Source of the DNA: Cryptomeria japonica
Lineage: Eukaryota > Streptophyta > Pinopsida > Cupressales > Cupressaceae
Direction: 5' to 3'
Length of the DNA: 64,000 nucleotides
Assembly (NCBI RefSeq): GCF_030272615.1
Contig: NC_081414.1
Location: 813,293,069 to 813,357,068, forward strand
Below, in pieces: positions 1 through 11,805 of the stretch. Both the position numbers and the translations under genes were made by a program. The notes under the pieces are model-generated. The model was given only the letters and a program-made list of their open reading frames with translations. It searched no databases and had not been told where the DNA came from. Within the stretch, counting starts at the first letter, position 1; each line of letters begins with the position of its first letter.

Positions 1-194
1 TTAAGCAATTCATTATTGAAGATTTATAAGCCAATAATTAATGAGAAATGAAGTTAAGCTGTAACATATTAATGAAGCAGAATTATGAAAAAATTAATCA
101 CAATTTATAATTCAGAATAGGAGCACAAGTTTATAAGGAATAAATGTTGTATATAATAAAAACAGAAGTATGAGAAAAATAATGTTAGTATAGC

Positions 195-465
195 GGGGGA
201 TGACCCCACAACGCAGCGGTTAGCTGTGAGCCTTCTACATGGGAGGTCTTGGGTTCGAGTCTGCTCGAGGCCCATGTGTTCCACACACAGGCAATGGAGA
301 GATAAGGTGATGCCTAGGCAAGGAAGACAAGATGGCACAAGGAGATATAAGGGTGTTATTGCCGAACAAATATGAGGATGAGGCCCTAAAAAATATAGTC
401 TCACTGGTTCATAGCTCCAGTCAAAAGTGATTCGGCTTCGGCCCATTACCAAGCCAAAAAAAAAT
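195..465 (+). mobile_element. tRNA-derived SINE with poly(A) tail
   Basis: This is a short non-autonomous retroposon of 271 bp. The head carries a pol III promoter-like region: an A-box-like GCAGCGGTTAGC at about 213-224 and a B box GGTTCGAGTCT at about 253-263. The body ends in an A-rich tail at 456-464. It is flanked by imperfect 14-bp target duplications, AATGTTAGTATAGC (181-194) and AACATTAGTATAGC (466-479). The tail, the duplication and the two pol III boxes together define a SINE. It does not fold as a full tRNA, so it is not called as a tRNA gene. The 121-codon antisense ORF across it is fortuitous. Confidence 0.75.
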
Positions 466-605
466 AACATTAGTATAGCAAACTACATTAATTAGTCTAA
501 TTTGAATATGTTAATGCATGGTAGCTTATGCAAGATAAGATCTTCCTAACCTTCCTTGTTCTGTTATTCATCTACATGCTTCATGTCTGATTTATATTAC
601 ATATG

Positions 606-980
606 ATTATCGGATTGTACAAACATTGCTTATCATTAAGTTATCGGGTTAAATTAGCCGATACATACTTGCTATCGGATGCATAAACATTGGCACCGAT
701 TCACATCTGTTATCGGGCTTAATTATATCGAGCATATTTGTTATCGGGTTTAATGAATACACCGCTTCATTTGGCATTAAACATTGGTTAACAAATGCAC
801 CGGTTGGATTATATTCATCATGCACTTTGAATCATCGATGTTTATCTGAACCGATTCATTAAATAGATCAGTCATTATATTATGATATTATAATATGCTA
901 TCGGGGGTTTTTGAACCGATAATCAGCATTGTGTTAATGGTATAAATGTAAAGGCACCGATCAATGGGTGCATTGATCGG
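606..980. repeat. TATCGG/CCGATA motif cluster
   Basis: About a dozen copies of TATCGG, its complement CCGATA, or one-mismatch variants (ACCGATT, TATCGAG, ATCGATG) occur irregularly over about 370 bp. Examples lie near 608, 643, 657, 674, 696, 713, 743, 858, 899, 916, 957 and 974. The spacing is not a fixed period, so this is a motif cluster rather than a satellite. It resembles an enhancer region of an old LTR U3, but no LTR boundary was found. The function is unknown. Confidence 0.5.
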
Positions 981-1024
981 TCATGCCTAAAAGGCATGAC
1001 CGGTCAATACACCAATTGACCGGT
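957..1024. repeat. three back-to-back perfect hairpins
   Basis: Three perfect inverted repeats follow one another with shared bases. CCGATCAATG pairs with CATTGATCGG (957-966/971-980, 4-nt loop). GGTCATGCCT pairs with AGGCATGACC (979-988/992-1001, 3-nt loop). ACCGGTCAAT pairs with ATTGACCGGT (999-1008/1015-1024, 6-nt loop). Adjacent stems overlap by two or three bases, so they are partly mutually exclusive. They lie at the end of the TATCGG cluster. No gene is attached. Confidence 0.6.
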
Positions 1025-1029
1025 TGCCT

Positions 1030-3970
1030 AAATGATATATATGCCAATTGAATTCATTTGGAGAAGACATAGAAAATATTAAATGATCTCTCTCCTTCAG
1101 ACCTACAGATAAAAATCAGATTCATTAGATATTGACATAATTCCTCATATCCATGTATAGCATTCATAGTTCATAACTTGTTCTTCAATTAAAATTGAAA
1201 TAACTTTACAGAATAAGAGGATTAAATATATGCATTTATAAGTTGTTATATTCCATATGAGATGTATGCACTTGAAGAAGTGGTTCAATCTGTTTGCAAC
1301 ATCTTGTGGGAAGAGGTTTGAGGTGTAATCCAATGGTGATGAGGGGCTCACAAGTGGTCATAAGGACTTTTGGAGTCAAGGAACCAGATTGCACTCCCCA
1401 TGCCGAACTCACAAGATGTTGTGCGTATGGATAATGGGTTTGAAGGGCAAGCAACATGGGCTGCCAAGTCTAGCAAGGAGGTTAGAAGCAACCATTCCTT
1501 GGGCTTGGTAGACAACGGACCCGCGCAACCCCTCTCATGTTTCATATACCAATTCTATCTGTTTTTGGCATTAGAATGAATTAGGTCTAATTATAATTGA
1601 ACATGTATGTAGGTGTTTGCTTTTCTTTGGGTACAGGTTCTCCTCACAAGACTACACCCGTCAAACATAAGATATGTCTCAAACCTTAATCCTACTTATG
1701 TCATTCGTGATTTCTTGATTAAGAAATAATTACATTGTCATATTGAAACAATGATTTGATTTAGATAATAATAGTAATTGTCCCCTAATTAATCAATTTA
1801 AATCTTAAATGTATTGAAACAAATTAATTATTATTAAACTGGCCTATTTCTAGTAGGGGACATTACATTATGTTGGTTGGAAGGAGATGTCTTGGAATAG
1901 AGTTTGATTTTTGGCATTGAAGATTTTAGCTCTGGTTTCCCTAGGAACATTATTTTCTTCTCCTCTTCCTTCCTTGACCTTCTCAAGTAGTTTATTAGGC
2001 CCTATTTGTTAGGATGCACTATCTCAAGTAACTTCAAGAATTTTTCAAAGGAAAATTGATCTTTGAATTCATTACATGTTTCCTAATACTGATCAACAAT
2101 TTCAATGTCCTCTCTCTTTCATACTTCACCTTTTCCTTATGTACTCTTAACAATAGCTCTTGGATAGGATCTTCATCTTCTTCCTTGGGTAAAAATTTAG
2201 GTAGCCAATCCATGCTTCTCTTGCCCTGATAATCTTCTTGTTGACGATTTTTCCTGCTACCTCCAACCCTAACGAAAAATAATACTTTTAGGTCATGGGA
2301 TTGTGAACCTATAGCATTCAATTTGCACTATCAACAAGCTGAAGACAGGAAAACACAACACAACAACACTACACCTAGCCTTCTTCACTTTGAGCTCCAC
2401 CAAACTCAGGAGGGTGTTCCTTACTTTCAAATCTCACAAATCTTACCAATACATCCTCTCATAATAGCCACAGGTTTCTCGATAGTGGATGATTTTCAAA
2501 TTTATCAACAGCGGGTATTAAGAAATCATCGATTGTTCAATGCTTGTCCCATTTCTCATAATTAACCATTGAGAATAATAATAATCTCGCTTCTCCATCA
2601 ACCTTGTATGAACAAATTGTATTAAAGCAACATTCTCATACCATGTTCTTTCATTCTTTAATCATTCTGGAGATGGTCAAACACAGAATACCGTAAAAAT
2701 TGAAATAAACGGAAAGGGAAAGGGAAAATAAATTTGAATACTTTGAAATCTATTTGAATCTGATCATGAAACCCTAGCAGACCAGCATCTAATCCATGGT
2801 ACGGAGTCAGAACAGTATAGAATAAAAGTACCTAACAACAACTTATCGAAATTAGTGAGTCAAAATAGCATTGATGCCTTACACCAGTGCAACCCCTTTT
2901 ATTACTAAAGAAACTATTCTTTAATTAATCTAGAGAATACTTTTGAAATTACTGTAACATGAACGAAGGACATTAATTTCTTCCTTGAAGAAAACCTACA
3001 AACATTGTTACACATTCACAAAAATCTTGTGAAGACAAATAGCAAAACCCTTGATATTGCCATTCATGTAAAATGAGAAATACACTATAGAGACAATTTC
3101 TGAAGGGTATTCTGTTGTCCCTTATTTGTCCTTGATGACAAAAAGGGTTTATTCTACACATTGTCGTCTTCCTTTAGTTTATTTGGATGTGGGCCCGACA
3201 TGCCTTGTCACTATGTGACGTGTGTTTTTTTTTTTCCTTGCACGGACATCCTTGGTTATGGATTTTCAGCGGACTTCAAAACTTATGTCATTCTTTGGCT
3301 GTGGATTTTAAACTCTATTTCATTTTTACAAAGGGCAAATTTTTAGTGTACAGTCAATACAATATTGTTTCAAGTTCTTCGTTGAAAATCCTAAGCTGCC
3401 GCCATGAGTGAATGCAAAATAATCACAATGATCTGTTTTCCACGATGCTTCAAGTGGGCTTTGGATATGTTGATCTACAGGTTCAGATGGTTTAGATGGT
3501 GTTTTTTTGGTGGCTATTATTATTGAGATTTTGTGAAGATCTTGCACAGATGCCCTCATTCAAAAATCGGGTGATATCTTTCTTAAGTCTCATATTCTAA
3601 AAGTTTTGTTGGTTAACAAGGGAAAGTTTTCTTTAAATCATATGGACCGCCTTCCTTTCAATCTGTTGTTTTTCCTTTTTCTGCAAGCTGAAAGTGTTAT
3701 ATACATTTGAGGAAAGAGCAGCGTATTTAGTTTCCATTTTTGGTTGCTCAAAGACAATTTTTTGTTGTTATTTACTCTAATCTTTGTTAGGGTTTGATAA
3801 CAGATGGAGACTCTTTTTGAGACAAGATATATGTTAAGTATTGTTAGATTTTTTTTTGACAGTTACTGAAGTTGTATTTGGACATGTATCTACCGGAAAT
3901 ATTTTTCAGTTATTTTTGAAAACGGTTTTGTGAAGAACTGAAACCCTAGTTAGGGTTTAGTGACTCTATT
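1030..3970. other. no recognisable gene; decayed repeat DNA
   Basis: Only short, unsupported ORFs of 60-95 codons occur here and none matches a family I recognise. A GGGGACATTACA string at about 1857-1868 resembles the 3' terminus of the insertion at 12642-14014, so an old LTR end may lie there, but no partner boundary or duplication was found. The rest is AT-rich and featureless. Confidence 0.4.
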
Positions 3971-3976
3971 CGAGGA

Positions 3977-5514
3977 TCACTGATGAAGACTTGATAGATA
4001 ATGCATAGAAGTTTTGTGCTGCAAAAATCTGCAGGTATTAACTTTATGACCAAACTTATTGCAGTAAAAACAATAACCATGGAAGAACCCAAACCTAAAA
4101 GGTGTCATTCTATTATAAGCCTGAAATTGCTTTCTGTTTGTAGGCTTGAAAATTTGTTTTGATGATTCAGCCTTATCAAAACCTAAACCAGTCAAATTTT
4201 TGTGTTGCTTTTGCTTGCTCAAGATATCATTCAAATGCATGGTACTTTCATATTGTTCAATCTCTTTTTGCAGTTTTACTGTTTGCTGTTCTAGAGTTTC
4301 AATTTTCTTTTCTCTTTCTTCAAGAAGAGTTTTCAAGTTTGTTATTGCCAAGTTTGAGTTATTCAACTCAACTTGCAGAATCTGATTTGAGCTTTCATGA
4401 AAAGCTACAAGCTTCTTCAACCTCTTAATTTCTGTTAGAGCACAAAGTAACTCTCCTTCGAGATCAACTTCACCTTGATCCAAATCATCTAGTTTATTTT
4501 CTGTTTTGCTATTCAGGTCTCTTTTTGGAGAGGATTCTATTTCTACCATGAACAAGGTTTCATCACCTTCACAAGGTGAGTCATCTGATTCAACTTTAGA
4601 ATCTTCTTTAGTAAAGAGACTCTTTTTTTTCTTGAAAACATTAAATTTCTTTTTAGGGTTCCATGATTTGTTTTTGTAGAATTTTTCTGGTTTTTCTTCT
4701 TCACTATTTTGATCACTCAATGGACATTGAGCAGCAAAGTGTCGAGACTTACCACAATTAAAACATTTGAAGGGCAATTTGCCCTTATACTTCTTTTTCA
4801 ATTTTCTAACAAGCAGGGCTTCAATAGCATCTGAGAGTTCAGATTCACTATCAGGTTCTTCTTTCTTTTCTGCTTTGAAAGCAATCTCTTTAGATGAGGA
4901 AGGATTACTGCCTATCCTCATTTCATAGGTTGTGAGTATACTTTGTAAACTATCAACAGTCATTGTAGAAAAGCTTTTATTTTCTTCTAAGTTGATACCT
5001 TAGTTTCAAATTTAGGTAACAATGTTCTAATGACCTTTCTAACAACATCTTTTTAATCAACAGTTTCACCAAGACCTCTTCTAGAGTTTACTACTTCATC
5101 AATTCTGAGAAAATAACTTGCAATGGTCTCATCTTCTTTCATTCTCAAAGACTCAAATTGATTTTTGAGTGTGAGAATCTTAGATTCTTTGACCTTAGCA
5201 TCCCCTTGATAAATAGTTTCAAGTTTGTTCCATATCTCATGAGCAGAAGTACAATGCATGACTTTTACAAAAACATCCTTGGTGAGACCACACAAGATAG
5301 CATGCTTAGCTCTAGCATTTAACTCATATTGAGTCTTAGCATCAGGATCAGTAGGTATAGTAGAAGGAACAACATATTTTGAGGTTACGATATTCCATAC
5401 ATTAAGATCAACTGAAACCAAATAAGTTTCCATTCTGATTTTCCAGAATACATAATCTGAGCCATCAAAGAGAGGAGCCCTTGAAAGTGAGGCACCTTCT
5501 TGTGAATGTGACAT
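3977..5514 (-). pseudogene. Ty1/copia gag fragment (UBN2-type, two zinc knuckles)
   Basis: This is the nucleocapsid-type protein of a Ty1/copia retrotransposon, which would package element RNA. The first segment (5514-5053) shows the usual copia gag N-terminus: a LFDGSDYVFWK-like motif followed by the helical UBN2 region ending near ETIASYFLRIDEVV. The reading frame is then broken, and it resumes at 4963 as a 328-codon segment. That segment has a CX2CX4HX4C knuckle (CFNCGKSRHFAAQC), a coiled-coil stretch rich in L, E and K, and a second knuckle (CFYCNKFGHKVNTC). No protease, integrase or reverse transcriptase follows to the left, so the element is truncated after gag. A tRNA-iMet-like primer site lies just upstream (5575-5587). 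Confidence 0.85.
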
Positions 5515-5574
5515 GACAACACTTCCAAAAGACCAGGAACAATCCCTAGGACAGACCTAAAGGAAGGGACCCTA

Positions 5575-5587
5575 TGCTCTGATACCA
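5575..5587 (-). other. primer-binding site of the copia element
   Basis: On the minus strand this reads TGGTATCAGAGCA, the standard plant copia priming site complementary to initiator tRNA-Met. It begins two bases beyond the CA terminus of the adjoining LTR end at 5590. It fixes the orientation of the gag fragment and shows that LTR-derived sequence must begin at 5590. Confidence 0.85.
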
Positions 5588-5589
5588 AT

Positions 5590-5727
5590 TGTTGGAAGTG
5601 ACAGACTCTGAGAGGGGGGGGTGAATCAGAGTCACTGGAGATTGCACAAAATTAAAAGTTTTAATTTTGTGCAATCTCCAGTGACTCTGATTCACCCCCC
5701 CCCTCTCAGAGTCTGTCACTTCCAACA
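5590..5727. repeat. 138-bp near-perfect palindrome made of copia LTR ends
   Basis: Arms of 68 bp (5590-5657) and 69 bp (5659-5727) are reverse complements around a single G. The only clear difference is the homopolymer length (8 G against 9 C). Both outer ends are the LTR terminus TGTTGG/CCAACA. The left end abuts the primer-binding site, so one arm is a genuine LTR U5 end and the other is an inverted copy of it. Such a structure could arise by snap-back copying or by joining of two inverted LTR ends. The stretch 5728-6100 to its right may be further LTR but has no second boundary. Confidence 0.9.
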
Positions 5728-6112
5728 TATTCATGACAAATCATACAATAATTCACATTGCCCATCAGGAAATTCACATTCTCCTTGTTCTAAACTATTT
5801 CCATCACTCAAACCCAGTTACCACTATCAATAGTATTTAGAATGACTGACCAGAATCCTTTTCTTACAGCCTTGGAATTCCTTTTATAATAGTAAGGAAT
5901 GCACAAGCTTCGGGCTGTTTACAAATGGCTTTTTCTTCTTTTGACACGTTTCAAAAAGAAACCTTATTACAAATTCAGAGCAGGACAAAATTAGACTGTG
6001 TACTAGGAACCGCCTAGGTGGAGAATAAAATAACATTGAGGTCTTATTGCTTTGAGTCGTGCCACCATCGCGTCGCAGATGTCTCAGAGGAGACAAGTTT
6101 CACACCATACTA

Positions 6113-6290
6113 GCTAGAAGATGAGCTTCATGGGCTACAAGAGGAGCTCCATAAACTAGAAGAGGAGCTCTACAAACTAGAAAAGGAGCTTCACAACAAA
6201 AGAAGTGGAGCATGCCCAAAAACTAGAGGAGCAGCTCACTAAACTAGAAGAAAAACTAGTAAAGTGGAAAGAGGAGCTCAAAGAGCAATG
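6113..6290 (+). repeat. 21-bp tandem repeats encoding leucine-zipper heptads
   Basis: Four imperfect 21-bp units of the type CTAGAAGAGGAGCTCCATAA run from about 6113 to 6200. In one frame they read as heptads of the LEEELHK type. After a frame change the pattern continues as KLEEQLTKLEEKLVKWKEEL (6205-6290). This is a heptad-repeat coiled-coil coding remnant. Stop codons lie just upstream in the repeat frame, and there is no recognisable start or neighbouring domain, so it is a broken gene fragment or an expanded low-complexity repeat. Confidence 0.5.
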
Positions 6291-7140
6291 TTGTAATCAA
6301 AGCGGTGGTTGCGCTCCAGCATTCAATTTGAATTTAGCAGGCCCTACATCTGAACCATCCACCCCATGTCCTCATTGTTCTCCTCTCTTCTCCCCTTGCC
6401 TCTCAGTCGTTTGATGGTGAAGGGATGATTATGGGTAGCTCTTGAAAGGTTCCTTGCAACTAAAAGGGCCTTTCAATATCCCTTTAGCTACCCATCAAAT
6501 TTTCAATATCCCTTTAGCTACAAAGGCAATCTATTGAAATATCCTCCACCCAGTATCACAGAATTTACATCTTATGAACACACAGTCCCTCTCTGCATAT
6601 GATCGCTCCATTTTTTAAATTGTTCTCAAGTAAACACAGAGGGTCACTTTTATAATCATACTTGGCCAGTGTGTTGACTGTTAACTTAAAAAACTCAGAG
6701 GCTCTAAAAATAGCCTAACTTCATAATGTCACGCATGCAAACAATCTTTTTTGCTTTATGCCTTCTTGGAAAACTAAAGCTTCCTTATTAATCTTCCAAC
6801 CGCCAATCCAGTTACTCTTTTAAAAAGCTTTGTTACTCATACCCATGCAACCTCTTTCGCCGCCACTTTGAATCCCTCATTCCTGCTACATATAAGGCTT
6901 TTTGATTGTCCCATCTGGAGCTAATCTTGTGTGAGCAATTTGTTGTGATCTTCCTATCCTTCAATCATAAAATTCATATTTCCTAGCTTCATGCATTATA
7001 ATCTCCCTCATGTCAATATCTTCCATTCTTATCCATCGATTTAAGCACATTTATCACTTCCCACAAAGGCTCGACTTGACACCTGATCCCAGCACATGTC
7101 ATTCCTTTTGATCTTTCTTTGAATCCATGTGTATCTCTGA

Positions 7141-7460
7141 CATTTCTTTCTTCTGCTCGAAACTCGCTAAAGTCATCCTATGTGCCTCACCACGTGTCGA
7201 GCTGACACGTCAAACCCCTTTTCATCAGCTAGCAAAGCGCCTTGTCCTCTTTTACTCGAGACTCATTGAAATGAAGAAAAAACCTCCAAGGAGTGCCAAG
7301 TGACTTTTGCATATCACTTCCGCAATCATTCTCCTCGAATACTCGTTGAGCTAGAAACAAAAAGTTCACCGAGCTCCAGGTTCTTAATCTTTCGTGGCAC
7401 AATTTGAGACTCGGTGAAATAAGAAAAGCACCTTCACCGAGTGCCAAGTTCTTCCTTGGA
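7141..7460. repeat. degenerate repeats around ACTCG-TGAAAT blocks
   Basis: Three or four diverged blocks share an ACTCG(T/C)TGAAAT-like start and a CACCGAGTGCCAAGT-like end (near 7158, 7256, 7340 and 7410). No coding potential is evident. The origin is unknown, and an old tandem duplication in a decayed element is the simplest reading. Confidence 0.35.
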
Positions 7461-8740
7461 ACATTGTTTTACTGCCGAATCAGATAACAACTCATCATAT
7501 ACAAAGGACATCTTAGAAGCAGGGCCCACCTTAAAACAACTTAAAACACGTGCTTTGATTTAAGTCCCTAGGACATCATGCGGGAGGGGAATAAAGATTA
7601 AGGTAAATTAAACATTAAAGTTACTAGATGAATAAAAGAGGCTAGGAACTAAGGGCCAATTTCCAACAATAAAAAACCCATGGGAAAGTGACTTAAACAA
7701 CAGGTGACCGCAATAGAAGGTCAATGATAGAAAAGAACATGCCCGCCAAAGGGACATTTAAATTCGTGCTGGAAAAATTTTGAGGGTGCTAACACTTCTA
7801 TAAGATAGACCACTACTGAAACTTAAAACATGAATCTGTTAAACTGAAAAATACCCACTGAACACTAATATGCAATCTTCTGAAACTGGTGAATACCACT
7901 GACATTCAACAGATGCAAGTTTTTTAACATCCAAACTGACATGCAAGTACTGGTCACAAACATGCAACTGCTGAAACAATAATATGCAACTTAAGAATCT
8001 ACAACAAGGGACGGCTTTCAATCAAGCTGACAAGATCTCCAGCTCTCATACCAAAGTAATAACCACCCTCAATTTTTTTAGTTTTTTGACAATATGTAAG
8101 GGATAGCTTTCAAACAGGCTTGATTCATGAGTCTTGCAAAGCATTTCGGCAAGTCCATGAGTTTCACCCAGTCAATGAGAGTTTTTCAAGTTGGCAAGTA
8201 TTTGTGTTTGTGGAATCAAAGATTTACCTTCTGTAATTTCTTATGTTCAAATTTATTAGTTCCTAGAGTATTTTTCTCTGAGCCCAAGCTGAGCCTAGGC
8301 CTAAAATAAGTATGCAAGGCCAAAATATTATTTGACCAAAAGTGAAAGAAATGAAGGAGCTCTTTAAGGCCCTGGTAAGTCATATTCCAACTGTCAGATA
8401 ATTCTCCTTTCTGACATGTAATCTGGCAAACAAAGGAAACTAATTGTGAGCAGTAGAAGATCATCAAAGCTGCACCCTTGCTTCTGTTGTGATATCTATG
8501 TTCAAGCAATACACAAAACTGACAAATAGAGATGAACGGCCTGAAGAAGAGATGAATAACATATTAGATACTTGAAAGTTATCTGCCAACTGCCCATTAC
8601 TGGAACATTCACATAAGAGAAATGTTAAAATGGAAAAATGAGTTAAGAGAACAGTACTTCTGACGGTTTTCGAAGTTAGCTGCATGCAAGATTGACATAA
8701 TCATGAAAAAGATGGATATAGAATTGCTTCATAGGATCTA

Positions 8741-8884
8741 AATCCTCACATAACTTGGTTAAAAGCAGAAAATTCAACAGATGAAACAAAATTCAATTGC
8801 CGTACCCCAATGATCCTTCACATAGCTCAGTTCAAAGCAGACAATTCAACAGTTGAAACAAAATTCAATTGCCCTACCCCAATG
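8741..8884. repeat. 72-bp tandem duplication
   Basis: Two adjacent copies (8741-8812 and 8813-8884) share the core CAAAATTCAATTGCC and the end TACCCCAATGAT. They differ at roughly ten positions. No gene crosses them. The surrounding 7.5-9.8 kb carries only short unsupported ORFs. Confidence 0.7.
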
Positions 8885-9929
8885 ATGCTCCAAGCTCTTC
8901 CACTGAATCTGAATGTGGATTAGTTCCTCGCGGTAAATGAACACCACAAATTTGATGATAATCACTGCTCAAACCTTTATTTGTTCCCTCTCCATCATGT
9001 ACCTGAGTAACAATGAAAACTATGAAAAAAATTGAACAGTGTTCCATTAACCTTGAAACAAATTTGCTAATCAGGACACAAGAAAGAAACAATAAATAGG
9101 AAAAAGAACTTTGTGAAGAAGTTTGCTATTAATCATTTTTGGTAGACAATGATTGTCATGAATGTTGTTAAGCTATGAACCAACATTTCCCTTGTCTCAG
9201 TTACTGGTATCTTATTTTCATTCTCAAGTTTTGATTCAGGATGTTCTCTTTTGTGTGATGCAAGGAATATAAGATGATGACAAACTAAGAATGAGGGCTC
9301 ATCGGCACGAGGGAAGAGATCAATATACTCAAGAGGAATTGAATGGTGAATCAAAGAGGAAGGCCATTGCAACATGAGGAATTTTCTCAACGACCTCGCT
9401 ACCTTAGTGATACAATCACAAGAAGGATAAATCAACAATGCAATAAGGAAGTTGAGATTCACAAGCGTAAAAGATGAAGACTACATTGAGAAGGAGCCTT
9501 GCTACTTGAGGGAAAGATCAAGTAATTCAAGGAGGCAAATCAAATAGAGGACTCAGCCAAGAGCACTTCGAAGGCGTGAATAGGAGATCAAGAACTAAGA
9601 TTGCAAATGAAAGAAGTAACAACAATCTTGAATTTCCTTAGGAAATCCAAGAATCGAAGTCAGAGCTACAAAGTGAATCAGGAGTAAGGATTGAAATGCA
9701 TCATACAAAGACTCAACAACATGTGTAAAGCAAATAATCGAATGAAAGAACTCAGCAATGCAAGTGCAGAGATCAACATGTTCAAGGTGATGACAAAGAA
9801 AGTGCAATGAAAGTTATAGGTCAAGTACATCCGAGGTATAAGAAAGATTATGATGCCATCATCATCACACCAAGCTTGGGGATGTTGAGTATCAAGAGAT
9901 ATTGCTCAATTACATACACATATGATCAG

Positions 9930-10999
9930 GTAGTTGAGGTGGCATCCTTGTCACCACCAAGAGGACTCCAAATCAACATGTCCAGGTTCAATGTATCTGA
10001 CTCATTCAAAGGAGGTACAGAATTCAAGAGACCCAACCTCATATTTCATTGGTTCACACTCAAAGCTGGACATGTGTCCAAATATTGTAATTATTTCATT
10101 GGCCAGAATGGAATTTGTTGTAACAACTTGTAATCTTGGACATTGATTTGTGAATCAATCTGGGCCATTGAATTGTATTGAGATGTCTATAAAAGGCTCA
10201 AATCTCTCATTGTAAAGGTTAACAAGAGTAGAGTAATAGAGAGAATAGATAATAGTTAGTAACATAAGCAATCAATAGTTAGCAATTAAGGTAGAGCAGG
10301 AGGAGAAGGCAAAGATTGTTGCTAAGATCTTGTTATAGGAGACATTTTGTTTTCATTTAAGTTAAGGTGAATTCTCTATGTTAATTCAACATGTTGCATG
10401 GTCTCTACTTCTCATTTGCTTTAAAGTTGGTTAGATGAATGGAAGATATCATTATTGATGAATAGTGTACCTAATGTTCATAATATTTGTAGTTTGTTGA
10501 TTACAAATTGCAGTGCGTAGTCGACTGAACTTTTGTGAAAACTTAACTTCTATTGTTCATGTGGTTGATGTGCATTGGTGATATGAAAATCATTCATTTA
10601 TCCTTAGGAGATTGCACCAGTTTTGTATAGTTGTTCCTTGATGGCAAAACAAAGCTTGGTTTGGTCACACCTAATCAACATATACTTCCTACACTTTTAG
10701 GATTAGATTAGCTTTCTCAACACTTAATTCCTTTTGCTATTTGTTTTCCAAGTTAAGTCTTCATGTTCTAGCAACATTCATGTTCTAGCAACATTCATGT
10801 TCAACGTAAGTCCCCTTGTGATTCCAGCAAATCACATCAACCATTGAGCTATCTACACGTCAAGACCTGACAATAGAAACCTAGGAGTCGTCTCAGTTGA
10901 TCACATAATGTAGCATCTGAGGAGATTTTGATCAAGAGAGAATAGAGCGCCTTTGGTATTTTATTCTGTGTAGCATAGTGCATAAAAAAGACATCAACA
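9930..10999 (+). mobile_element. 3' part of a TGTTG...CAACA long terminal repeat (family C)
   Basis: This segment aligns by eye with the last 1.1 kb of the A and B units. It has a GAGGTGGCATCC block near 9937, a CAACATGTCCAGGTTCAATGT block near 9975, and a TATA box TATAAAAG at 10188-10195. A splice-like CAGCAAATCACATC block lies near 10827, and the end is GACATCAACA at 10990-10999. It is a distant relative of those units. The 5' end was not found and could lie anywhere between about 7.6 and 9.9 kb. It contains a 21-bp direct duplication at 10765-10803. The element probably cut the left side of the gypsy-1 LTR that follows. Confidence 0.6.
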
Positions 11000-11236
11000 A
11001 TACCCTCATCTTCCCTTCTTCATTTTGCATCAGCACTGTTAATGCCAGTTATAATCAATCTATATTTACAGGTTTAAGACATCGGATGAACAAGAAGTGA
11101 GGAGGTTAGAAGTGATCTATTTTCCTTTGCTGTGTGTCTTATCAACACCAGCAGAGCAAGGAGGATGTCAGGAGGAAAGAAACGATACTGGTAGCTGCCA
11201 CTGGGAAATTCTCAGTTCCCAACAAACCAGGCCCAG

Positions 11237-11764
11237 ATCAACAATCTAGGAGTGAAGAATTGCGCATTCACTAAAGAAACAATAGTGGACCAAATAAGCA
11301 TAATCGGCATGTGCTAGTGACGGGAGCAGCTGATTATTATCAGCATTTTGAAGGAGTTTCACAAGTTTGCAAATCGCGCCAAGGAGAGTCACATAAGAGG
11401 ATAAATAGTGCCCCTCTAAGGTGCCCAAATCTATATCGAGTTCATTGAGATTAATCTAGTCCATCAGGTGTTTCTGCTACTGAGATAATCTATACGTAAG
11501 GTCAAAATAATGCTGCTAATATAATTCATGAGTAATATCAGATTCTATGTGCGATTGACTCTTGGATTTGTAGCTTCAAAAATGCATCATGCTGTTGAAA
11601 TTCTGGAAATGTGCAATTATTATTATCTATTTTGATAATCTGGAGTTACGAGCAGTGTATGTTTTCTATTTCTGAGTCTACATTTTGCAATCAGTTTATC
11701 TTTGAATTTAACAATTGCAAATAGGAATACAGATTGGAATCATTCAAATCTTAAGGTATATACA
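11237..11764 (+). repeat. gypsy-1 5' LTR (3' portion)
   Basis: This matches 42444-42984 in the same orientation, with shared landmarks such as CATAAGAGGATAAA and GGATTTGTAGCTTC. It ends just before a primer-binding site at 11766. The left boundary of the homology (11237) is not a canonical TG end, because the copy at 42.4 kb is itself truncated there. The true LTR start may lie between 11000 and 11237. Confidence 0.75.
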
Positions 11765-11765
11765 G

Positions 11766-11781
11766 TGGTATCAAACTTGGG
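11766..11781 (+). other. gypsy-1 primer-binding site
   Basis: TGGTATCAAACTTGGG begins one base after the LTR terminus. It resembles the initiator tRNA-Met primer site used by many plant Ty3/gypsy elements (TGGTATCAGAGC), with drift after the first eight bases. Confidence 0.65.
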
Positions 11782-11805
11782 CACCCTACAAACCTGTGTT
11801 TGATT

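Noticed and set aside
195-280. Genuine tRNA gene
   Set aside because: A and B box-like words are present but there is no acceptor stem or anticodon arm. The poly(A) tail and target duplication make it a SINE.
105-470. 121-codon minus-strand protein
   Set aside because: It lies antisense over the SINE and has no family resemblance.
4146-4428. Plus-strand ORFs of 79-89 codons
   Set aside because: They are shadows of the minus-strand copia gag coiled-coil region.
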